A DNA stretch of 38,555 bases from Branchiostoma floridae (taxonomy: Eukaryota > Chordata > Leptocardii > Amphioxiformes > Branchiostomatidae): contig NW_023365789.1 of assembly GCF_000003815.2 (NCBI RefSeq), positions 197,391-235,945 on the forward strand. The letters run 5' to 3'. Position 1 is the stretch's first letter, and the number at the start of each line of letters is the position of its first letter. Positions 30,260 to 38,555 of this stretch are shown one piece after another. The translations under genes and the position numbers were made by a program. The notes below the pieces were generated by a model. It was not told the origin of the DNA. It did not search any database and saw only the letters and a program-made list of their open reading frames with translations.

Positions 30260-33200
30260 CTGGCCATTGGCGACCGGCTGACATGTTCTTTAGGCCACAT
30301 ATACAGCAAGTGAATCTTTATTAGCCCCGATTACACACAACCGATAATGGCCTTCCTACCGTCCCCCAACAATGGTGCGAGCGTTTCTGGAGATACTATG
30401 TAGGTCGGCTGGTGTTCGGCGCGGCCGACTGATATGCGGATGCGCCAGCCGAAGTTTTAAAAAAATTCAAAACACTCAGCTGTGAATCGGAGGTCTTGAA
30501 TGGATTGGCTCCCATGGGTTGGGGGTAAGTTGCCAGTAATATGAAGTGTTTTGTCAAACTGCTCCTGACGTAAATGTACCACCAACCATGGCTATGTGTA
30601 ACCGGGGGCTCTGTGGATGTAATGGTGGTTCATTCGTGTGTGTGAACACCGGGCCATAGAAATTGTTGAGATGAATTGTTTGGTAAACTTTCAAAATTGG
30701 TCTGGCATCCACCATTTTCGTAGCCTGGGTACCATACGGGTAGTAGTTCGCTCCTATGTTCGCTTCTGCAGAGAAGCGACTGTATATAGTGCATAATAAA
30801 TGTCAGAGCCAGAAGCGACTGTATAGTATGTAAATAACGTCAGAGCGAGTATACTTTCCGGATGGTACCAAGGCTACCCTTTCCTAGTTTCGCATCGCTC
30901 CTGCGATTTCTTCCATAGCCAGATATCCAGCAGGCAAGTGAGCTGAGCTTAATTGAATATGGTGGACGTCAAGAGGCTACTTATCTTTGTTGTTATATAC
31001 CTTCATCACGTCAATGATGGCCTGTAGAATGTCCTCTTTACTGGACCTGCTGGTCACGGCAAGGAGACGGTCTGCACACGCTGGAGATCAAAGGCATGAA
31101 ATGTTTACACTCCCGAAAAGCGGGATTTACCACTAACAATAGATAGGTAATGATTGGTTTTGTCATTTGATGATGATTGAGTCAACGATTATCACACCTT
31201 TATGGGTAACCATTTCCAGACGTACATATTTGACTTACCTTGGGACATAACCTGTAATAGCTTAAATAACACTAGCGACAAATACATGCAGGAAATCTTT
31301 ACCGGCGCTGTGTATCACCCAAGCAACCAATATCAAGATTCACGCGGCATATATCATAGCTAGTGTGAGTGCAGTAGATTGCATGAAGTATAGATTACCC
31401 TGGAATGTGGGCCTGTCCTCCGGGTTCTGGCTCCAGCATGTCTGCATCAGCTGACTGACTGTGGACACGTCAGGCAGGTCTGTAGGAACTAGGGTCAGGT
31501 CAGGTCGCTGTCCTGACGTCACCGCAAGTCTGATCAGGGCAGAGTTCATAGCATCTGCAGATATGATGATAAAGCAATGATACACTTAAAGAATTGGCAA
31601 ATGCTTGGTAAGGCTTTCACTTGCACAAATATGAAATGTTACATTTGAGGATCACAAACTCGAAGATATTTAAAGTCTATTGAAAATTTACTAGAAGATT
31701 GGAATGCATTGACGTAAATTTAGACAAAGCAAATATCAGACAATATGGCATATCGTGAACTCACTTCCATATGGCTCTGCTCTCGTAATGATCTCCCAAA
31801 GCAGCACACCAAAACTGGAAACCAGAATACAGTATTTTAGGAATGTCTAGAAACTCAGAAAAAACTGATTTGTTTAATTTTGTTGTTTAAGTGATAGATA
31901 AAGGATTTTTGCCAGTACCTGTAGACATCGAACATTGGTGTTGGGACGAGGTTGATATCCAAGAAGTACTCCGGTGGCGCATGCGTGATGGTGCTTCCTT
32001 CCGGGCTGGTTTGAGTGACAACACGAGATCTCATCTTCCACTTGGACAGGCCAAAGTCTGAAATCTGAAATGGAACATTCACTTAAGTTTTCCATTATCT
32101 GTGCTTAAATGTAAAACCTACAATTCGCTTCACAAGTGACCAGGTGAACATTTGTCCCTTACAATGGTAATTGTTACCTTCACATGGAAGTCTCCATCCA
32201 GTAGCACGTTCTCTGCCTTCAGATCACAGTGGAGAATCTGTGGGTTCTGGCAGTGCAGGAAAGTCATCCCCAGGGAGATCTCGTGCGCCATTCTCCACCT
32301 CAGGGCCCAGGGCACGTCCACATCCCGCAGCAGCCCGGCCAGAGAGCCGTTCTCCATGTAGGGCATCACGATGGCGAAGTTTGGGTCCAGACAGACCCCC
32401 AGCAGACTGATGACGTGGGCCGAATTGCTGGCCAGCTTCAGTTTCCTTGCTTCAGAATACAGCACATCCTGCTCACTTGAGGTATAAAAACATGACAGAA
32501 ATATGTTTTGTATTTGTTGTTTAAGTGTAGGTCATTTATTTGTGATACTAAAAACTACTTAACTATCATGTGTGCATGCGCAGATTGTATAACTAAAGAT
32601 CACTAAACACTCATGTGTGCAGATTGTATAACGTTCGAGCTATCGGGATACTAGTTGTAGCGTGAATAAAAGACACCAAACCCTGACCTTCCTTCTATCT
32701 GACGCGTCAGCAGACATTTGACGGCGACGTCCTGCTTCCAGTCCAGATGTCGGGCTTTTTTCACGTAGGCGAACCCCCCACGGCCTAGAATGGACTGTTC
32801 CTCGAGTCGGTCAAAGTTTATGATGGGAAACTTCTGGTCAACCGTCACGCTGGGGTATTTCCTCGCGCTGGAAAATACATCATCAAAACTGATCTAGATG
32901 TGCAGGAATATTCTACTTTATATTAGCAAGAAGGAGTGGCTTTGTTTGGAACTGATTTGTTGTCAAATTGCCCTTGACTTGCTTTAGATATCAAACAGAC
33001 TTCATCGTGTAGTATTGAATATTCTCATACCTGTTCTGCGGCCCATCTTTCTCTTGGCCATCAACTGAACCGACGGCTCCAGTTTCTTGGCCTCTACGGT
33101 CTGGGGTCTGAGGAAAAGTGGTGTTTTACTTGACAACTTAATGAAATTCACATATTCCTTTTCTTGGTTAACAAATTGTGGCTATATTAACGTAAATTAT

Positions 33201-36200
33201 TGTCTTCATAGTGGTCATTTTAATATTTTCCCCAAAAGTAAAGACATCAAAGTTTACAGCTTCCCATAAAGTATTTGTATCCAAGACAATCATGATGTCA
33301 AAACAGCTGAACAATTACTGAAACGGCACTAGTCGAAGTCAAAATTCAATTATAAACATCACCCACCCTGGGGGTCGGTAAAAGCTGGTCCGCCAGCTGC
33401 TGAAAGTCCAGATCTCTGAGGTGCTGCTCCAGGGCGGAAAGTGTGGCCGCCTCACCTTCCTTCTCTCTCCACTGTACCAGGGTCTGGTACACCTGGTCAG
33501 GAACATCGTCTGGGGCGGAAGCCTGATGAAACAAATTATTGCGGATTATCATATGATAATGATTTATTCCAGTCAAGACCCAATACTGATACACCTGGCC
33601 ATAAGTTGTGTCTGGAGCAGAAGCCTGACAAGCCAACGTGTCGCTAACTAACGTATGTAAATAAACTGAATCCAGTCCAATTCTTTTATTGTATTGAGAT
33701 CCTATATCATTGAATTTGAGGGAGAAGAAAATACTTGAAGAAGATAAATGTCACGATTTCCTCAAAGACACATTTGTTGTATCGCCATTATGACTCAAGC
33801 ATTGATTCTGATCTGTAAAGTTACATAAACAAAAATAATCTCACCTTAATGGCGTCCATCGCCCTGTTGCTGAGCCCAAGGCTCCGGGCGAGAGGCTTCC
33901 ACTGGGTTTGGCTCATCCTCACGGACAGGCGGTTGAAGGCACGGAGAATTCTCTCATCTTAATTAAAGAACACATGTTTATTTCAGTGATTGTATATATG
34001 ATATGATATGATATGATATGATATGGTATGATATGATACAGTATAATATAATGTAAGGCAATACTCATGACGAACACATGTATTCTTATTTGCAATGGGA
34101 ATTTAAATCTGAATGTTTAAGCATTCAGCAAAGAAATTATTAAAGTTCAAATCCGTTCAAACTGATGAACCAACAACATATAACAAAGTTGTAAGGCGTT
34201 CAAGTGTGTGAAATTGAAACCTAGAAAAAACTAACAACATACCGAAATTTCAGAAAATGGCTGCTAGTACGGTCTGCGCGTGCGTAGCAACAACGCTTAT
34301 ATGTGGCGGACGTTTAGAAAATTTAAGTATCAGGTATAGCAGTGCTATTTATTGTGTATGCTGATATAGCGCAAAAAAACAACAACATCGGTAGCCATTC
34401 TCTTCTTTGAATGTTATTCATAACTAACCTTTCCGTGCCTCCTGTTTCAGGAAGGCCATGATGGCGCCGGTCCCTTGTTCACACACATCCTGTGGAGGGT
34501 ATGTCAGGGGGTTTCCTGACACATCCAAGTCCCTCAGCTTGTCTGCTCGGTGAAGGGCGGTTAGGAGCCTGGTGATGTTGTTGTTCCTTATGTCCAGTTT
34601 CTCCATGGCAGGTAGCTCACACAGGACTTCTGGGAACGTGTCGAACTTGTTGTTCGGGAGTTGGACCACCCTTAGGTTGTGCAGGTGACTCATGGTGCTC
34701 GGCAGGGTTCTGAGGAGGTTATATTCCAATGACAAGAGCCACAGGTGTTGTAAGTTTCCCACCTCATCTGGGACCATGTCAAACTTGCGCCCGCCATTTT
34801 GTCCAGCGTACAGTTCCTCCAGTGTCTTCAGGTGCAGCACCTGTCTGGGGAACTCATCAAACTGACAGCCGGGGACACTGAGAGTCTTCAGCCTGGCGAG
34901 TCGTGTGACGTCATTGGGTAGACGTCTGATGGGGTTCATACCAACACTTAACACCTCAAGGTTAGGGAGCAAGCATACGCCTGAGGGTACCTCCGTCAGC
35001 TGATTACCATAAATGTACAGTTCTCTCACTTTCTGCAGCTTTTCCACACCAGGAGGGAAGGTGGAGAGATTATTGTTAAAGACACTTAACACCTCAAGGT
35101 NNNNNNNNNNNNNNNNNNNNNNNNNNNNNNNNNNNNNNNNNNNNNNNNNNNNNNNNNNNNNNNNNNNNNNNNNNNNNNNNNNNNNNNNNNNNNNNNNNNN
35201 NNNNNNNNNNNNNNNNNNNNNNNNNNNNNNNNNNNNNNNNNNNNNNNNNNNNNNNNNNNNNNNNNNNNNNNNNNNNNNNNNNNNNNNNNNNNNNNNNNNN
35301 NNNNNNNNNNNNNNNNNNNNNNNNNNNNNNNNNNNNNNNNNNNNNNNNNNNNNNNNNNNNNNNNNNNNNNNNNNNNNNNNNNNNNNNNNNNNNNNNNNNN
35401 NNNNNNNNNNNNNNNNNNNNNNNNNNNNNNNNNNNNNNNNNNNNNNNNNNNNNNNNNNNNNNNNNNNNNNNNNNNNNNNNNNNNNNNNNNNNNNNNNNNN
35501 NNNNNNNNNNNNNNNNNNNNNNNNNNNNNNNNNNNNNNNNNNNNNNNNNNNNNNNNNNNNNNNNNNNNNNNNNNNNNNNNNNNNNNNNNNNNNNNNNNNN
35601 NNNNNNNNNNNNNNNNNNNNNNNNNNNNNNNNNNNNNNNNNNNNNNNNNNNNNNNNNNNNNNNNNNNNNNNNNNNNNNNNNNNNNNNNNNNNNNNNNNNN
35701 NNNNNNNNNNNNNNNNNNNNNNNNNNNNNNNNNNNNNNNNNNNNNNNNNNNNNNNNNNNNNNNNNNNNNNNNNNNNNNNNNNNNNNNNNNNNNNNNNNNN
35801 NNNNNNNNNNNNNNNNNNNNNNNNNNNNNNNNNNNNNNNNNNNNNNNNNNNNNNNNNNNNNNNNNNNNNNNNNNNNNNNNNNNNNNNNNNNNNNNNNNNN
35901 NNNNNNNNNNNNNNNNNNNNNNNNNNNNNNNNNNNNNNNNNNNNNNNNNNNNNNNNNNNNNNNNNNNNNNNNNNNNNNNNNNNNNNNNNNNNNNNNNNNN
36001 NNNNNNNNNNNNNNNNNNNNNNNNNNNNNNNNNNNNNNNNNNNNNNNNNNNNNNNNNNNNNNNNNNNNNNNNNNNNNNNNNNNNNNGAGGGTACCTCCGT
36101 CAGCTGATTACCATCAATGTACAGGTCCGTCATTTTCTGCAAGGAACCGATCGCCTGTGGCAAACTTGTCAGCATGTTGTCGTGAGCGTCCAAACGGTAA

Positions 36201-36382
36201 AGTTTCTGCAGACGGCCGATTGCTTCCGGTATGCTGGTTAGTTTGTTGTTAGAGACATCTAGAAACTCCAGGTCAGTGATATCAAACACCTCATCCGGGA
36301 TGGACGTCAGACCCTGGTTACTCAGGTCAAGTTTCAGGCGACCGTTGACGGTCTGAGGCTGGAGGTTCAGGCCTGCCGCCAT
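30155..36382 (-). CDS. Gene C: LRR-Death domain-RIPK-like kinase, LRR exon interrupted by assembly gap
   Basis: Exons: 36382-34429 (N gap 35101-36086), 33957-33845, 33522-33367, 33107-33031, 32867-32688, 32475-32178, 32064-31919, 31814-31765, 31554-31399, 31080-31001, 30259-30155. Exon lengths and phases from exon 2 to 9 equal those of A exactly. With the gap at face value the CDS is 3315 nt, 1104 residues. Start MAAGLNLQPQ; Death-domain exons as in A; kinase with ILGRGGFAYV, DVAVKCLL, HCDLKAEN, ISDFGLSKW, WEIITRAEPYG and CWSQNPEDRPTF, so predicted active and non-RD. The C-terminus differs from A and B. C lacks three LRRs present near the A N-terminus. The last exon is the least certain part. 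Confidence 0.78.
30323..30610. mobile_element. Possible MITE-like element in gene C last intron
   Basis: AGCCCCGATTACACACAACC at 30323 and its imperfect inverted copy ending at 30610 (about 80% match) bound 288 bp. Confidence 0.35.
30720..30877. mobile_element. MITE-like element in gene C last intron
   Basis: GTAGCCTGGGTACCATACGG at 30720 and its inverted copy (two mismatches) at 30858-30877 bound 158 bp. The interior repeats AGAAGCGACTGTATA twice. No clear target duplication. Confidence 0.65.
31001..31080 (-). CDS. Gene C exon 10: kinase C-terminal helix, diverged
   Basis: CADRLLAVTSRSSKEDILQA and IIDVMK; acceptor GATCTCCAG, donor AAG|GTATAT. Clearly related to, but much more diverged from, exon 10 of A than the preceding exons are. 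Confidence 0.78.
31399..31554 (-). CDS. Gene C exon 9: kinase C-lobe
   Basis: AMNSALIRLAVTSGQRPDLT to CWSQNPEDRPTFQ; acceptor CTGCAG, donor CAGG|GTAATC. Confidence 0.88.
31765..31814 (-). CDS. Gene C exon 8: kinase subdomain IX
   Basis: FGVLLWEIITRAEPYG; 50 nt; acceptor TTTCCAG, donor GGAA|GTGAGT. Confidence 0.87.
31919..32064 (-). CDS. Gene C exon 7: DFG and activation segment
   Basis: ISDFGLSKWKMRSRVV to FDVY; 146 nt. Confidence 0.9.
32178..32475 (-). CDS. Gene C exon 6: kinase core
   Basis: 298 nt. Identical to A through most of its length but divergent near its start (KLKLASNSAHVISLL), giving a mosaic look. HCDLKAEN intact. Confidence 0.9.
32688..32867 (-). CDS. Gene C exon 5: kinase N-lobe
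   Basis: ILGRGGFAYVKKARHLDW and DVAVKCLLTRQIEG. 180 nt. Confidence 0.9.
33031..33107 (-). CDS. Gene C exon 4: linker
   Basis: 77 nt, same acceptor and donor as gene A exon 4. Phase-consistent frame with ETGAVGSVDGQ-like sequence. Confidence 0.74.
33367..33522 (-). CDS. Gene C exon 3: Death domain, C-terminal half
   Basis: ASAPDDVPDQVYQTLVQWRE and LRDLDFQQLADQLLP. 156 nt, phase 0-0. Confidence 0.87.
33845..33957 (-). CDS. Gene C exon 2: Death domain, N-terminal half
   Basis: Nearly identical to gene A exon 2 (RAFNRLSVRMSQTQWKPLAR). Same 113-nt length and phases. Confidence 0.88.
33998..34042. repeat. (ATATG)n microsatellite in gene C intron 1
   Basis: One unit longer than the equivalent tract of gene A at 5695-5732. 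It is the only length difference I found across about 780 bp of aligned intron and exon. Confidence 0.85.
34429..36382 (-). CDS. Gene C exon 1: leucine-rich repeats with 986-nt gap
   Basis: Known ends: 36382-36087 (N-terminal repeats to GNQLTEVP) and 35100-34429 (repeats to KQEARKG). After SLPQAIGSLQ it jumps directly to KMTDLYIDGNQLTEVP, skipping 69 residues found in A. The frame is open across the gap at its stated length. Confidence 0.82.
35101..36086. other. Assembly gap within gene C LRR exon
   Basis: 986 Ns, most likely a collapsed run of near-identical 138-bp LRR modules. The other gaps (12971-13100, 19793-19892, 24732-24831) are 100-130 Ns. Confidence 0.7.
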
Positions 36383-36394
36383 GTTGGATAATCC

Positions 36395-36654
36395 CTGCAT
36401 ATAAGGTACAAAGGGCCTGTAAATATGATTCCCTCGAACGCGCATATGGCTGATATGCAAACACGAAAGAGACACACACACACAAACATCCACACAAACA
36501 TAAACACACCCATACATTTATACACATGCACAGACACACACACACACACACACATCCACACATACACATCCACACAAACACAGACATATGCACACACACA
36601 CGCACGCACCACCAACTCATATACACATGCACACACACGCAGACACACACAAAC
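36395..36654 (-). other. Probable 5'-UTR intron of gene C with CA/TG microsatellite
   Basis: Donor CACAG|GTTTGT at 36655/36654 and acceptor TATGCAG|GGATT at 36395/36394, 12 nt before the ATG. CA-rich tract at 36470-36650. Equivalent to the gene A arrangement. Confidence 0.5.
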
Positions 36655-36924
36655 CTGTGATGGTGATGAGATGCATCGTATTGGATATTTGTTACTGTAG
36701 AGTAGAATCCCTCAATACTAGCCTCTGTTCACAGCCACGATGCATATAGGCATAAACATGTAACTTGTCTACTTAGTATTGCTATGTATGACAGCAAACG
36801 GTGGGACTGATCGGTTCATTTTTAGCCTTTATAAGACTACAATCGTTGGTCCGCTTTATGATATCGCAATCTTCACGTAATGACAACTACATCGTGCTGG
36901 TACAAAAATAACGCCGTTCTATTT

Positions 36925-38110
36925 ATGAATGCGTGACCTTTAAACGCTCCTGGGAGGCGGCTTCGGCCTCAGGCCAGCCGACATGCTCAGTCTGCAAACT
37001 TTATTCACTGACAACACAATCATGTACCCATAGAGAGAACGTTTTTCCCCTACTTGACCTTTGAACTCCAGTAGGAGGTGGCACCGGGTACAATGAACAA
37101 ACATACCTGCGCTGCCAATATATTTCAACCGATCCAATTTGGAGTTTTATACTGAGAATTTCTCACTTTTTTGCAAATTTCACAGGTTAGTAATGACGAT
37201 CTACCCTGTAGTTTTACTGCCCAATGTATGCGCTTGTCATCATCATTACACCGGAAGAGTCCAAACTTTGAACATCAGCTAAGCCTTATGGGTAATGACT
37301 TGACATTTGTTTTATGTGATTTAAGAACCAAACATATTTACGTAGGTTAGACTCTGTCGCAGGCTAACCGACATGCTCACTCCGCCATCTTTATTTACTG
37401 ACAACACAAGTATGTAGCCGTAGAACGTTATTCCCCTACTTGACCTTTGAACTCCAAATGGGAGGTGGCGCCAGGTACAATGTACAAACATACCTGCGCT
37501 GCCGAAAGCTGTAAACATGGTCAACTTGGGGTTTCAGACGTGAATTTTCTCCTTTTTTTAATGAGAGCATAACGATAAGAAGGCTCAAAAGGATTTAATG
37601 ATTTCAACCGATCCAAGTTGGGGTTTTAGACTGGAAATTTCTCACTTTTTTTGTTGCAAATTTCACAGGTTAGCAATGACGATCTACCCTGTTGTTTTAC
37701 TGCCCAATGTTTACTTGTCATCATCATTACACCAGAAGAATTCAAACTTTGAACATCAGCTAAGCCTTATGGGTAATGACTTGACATCTGTTATGCGATT
37801 TAAAAACCAAACATATTTGCAAAGGTTAGACTCGGTCGCAGACTAACCGACATGCTCACTCCGCCATCTTTATTTACTGACAACACAAGTATGTAGCCAT
37901 AGAGAGAACGTTATTCCCCTACTTGACCTTTGAACTCCAGTAGGAGGTGGCACCACGTGCAATGTACAAACATGCCTGCGCTGCCGAAAGATGTAAACAT
38001 GTCCAACTTGGGGTTTTAGATTTGAATTTTCTCATTTCTCAAATCCACAACTTAGTAATAAGAAGCTACGCAATTGATGAGAGCATAACGATATGAAGGC
38101 TCAAAAGGAT
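36925..38110 (-). repeat. Three tandem upstream units of gene C, 390-480 bp each
   Basis: CCGACATGCTCA starts units at 36979, 37371 and 37851. Each carries TTTATTTACTGACAACACAA (first copy altered), a DR1 motif (37055, 37441, 37924) and ACAAACATACCTGCGCTGCC-like sequence. Confidence 0.8.
37440..37486 (-). promoter_or_regulatory. DR1 block of gene C, middle copy
   Basis: TGACCTTTGAACT at 37441-37453, with GGAGGTGGCGCCAGGTACAA following and TATTTACT at 37392. The sister copies at 37055 and 37924 have the same 13-bp core. Confidence 0.45.
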
Positions 38111-38555
38111 TAATCTATAATTTGTAATTGATAATTAGTGATTAGATGACTGAGATGTGATCCTAACACTGATACAGTAGTGACCCCGACACTAGTCTCG
38201 AGATCCGCAGGCACGTTGCACACACCGTGACTATGGAGAAACCGCGTGACTTTGCTGTAAAGTTGAGTAATGAACCGTTCACTGAATCAGAATGGTATTA
38301 CCTAACAAAGTCGTAATCTTTACACAAGCATTGATGATCTGATTCCCGTTTGATATGACAAAAATTAAAACATGGAAGAACATATCTATAGTTGGTGAAG
38401 GCCTTGCACCTGTTCGACATATCAATGCTTCCTTAGTTATTGGTTGTTACTATAATGATAGCTGACACGTTTGAAGTTGATATCTCTATTGTATTAGCAA
38501 CACTATCCCAGTGCTAATAAAAGTTTTGTTCATCCGTCGTGCCCATTGTTCTTAC
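38111..38555. other. Upstream flank of gene C, shared with B and A flanks
   Basis: 38150-38300 matches 25055-25210. No exon recognised. Confidence 0.5.

Noticed and set aside
35013-36107. Long plus-strand open frame
   Set aside because: It spans the N gap and is antisense to the LRR exon of gene C.
37053-37100. Short conserved peptide MFVHCTWRHLPLEFKGQ across copies of the DR1 block
   Set aside because: The frame breaks in the middle C copy (an indel), and the DNA rather than the protein is conserved.

Overview
The window is animal genomic DNA. It has multi-exon genes with GT-AG introns, phase-matched exons, tRNA-derived SINEs, MITE-like foldbacks, microsatellites and four runs of N (12971-13100, 19793-19892, 24732-24831, 35101-36086). 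The gene family, a leucine-rich-repeat (LRR) plus Death-domain plus RIPK-like kinase, and the repeat landscape make me infer an invertebrate deuterostome, most likely a cephalochordate (amphioxus). The species is an inference, not something the sequence shows directly.

All the genes I can support are three tandem paralogues on the minus strand, one in each of three diverged segmental-duplication units of about 10-14 kb. Gene A occupies 7591-2039, gene B 24190-17260 and gene C 36382-30155. Each starts with one large LRR exon whose ATG lies 10-13 nt after a splice acceptor. Two Death-domain exons, a short linker exon and six exons of a TKL/RIPK-like kinase follow, then a small terminal exon. 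Exon phases are consistent throughout A, which joins into an uninterrupted 917-residue protein. C has the same exon plan but a 986-nt assembly gap inside its LRR exon and a different C-terminal tail. B carries three extra linker exons, a 1-nt frameshift in the LRR exon, a possible second frameshift beside a gap and one exon junction I cannot phase, so it may be a pseudogene or badly assembled.

The protein plan (ligand-sensing LRRs, a Death adaptor, and a kinase with HCD instead of HRD) is that of an innate-immune receptor kinase fused into one chain. LRR number varies between copies in 46-residue (138-bp) modules: A has four, B two, and C probably many more. A and C are nearly identical from LRR exon to late kinase exons, but their tails differ.

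Upstream of all three genes (about 0.55-0.7 kb 5' of the ATG) lies a conserved block with a perfect DR1 nuclear-receptor half-site pair. Upstream of A and C it also has a forkhead-like site. It is tandemly triplicated upstream of C. Just 5' of each coding start is a CA/TG microsatellite, inside a likely 5'-UTR intron in A and C. Other regions hold diverged tandem repeats (8.6-14.5 kb, 26.7-27.9 kb), a 41-bp minisatellite (28.26-28.7 kb), SINEs, MITE-like elements, and a pair of adjacent hairpins (16801-16948) shortly downstream of gene B's stop codon. No plus-strand gene, RNA gene of standard type, or viral element was supported.
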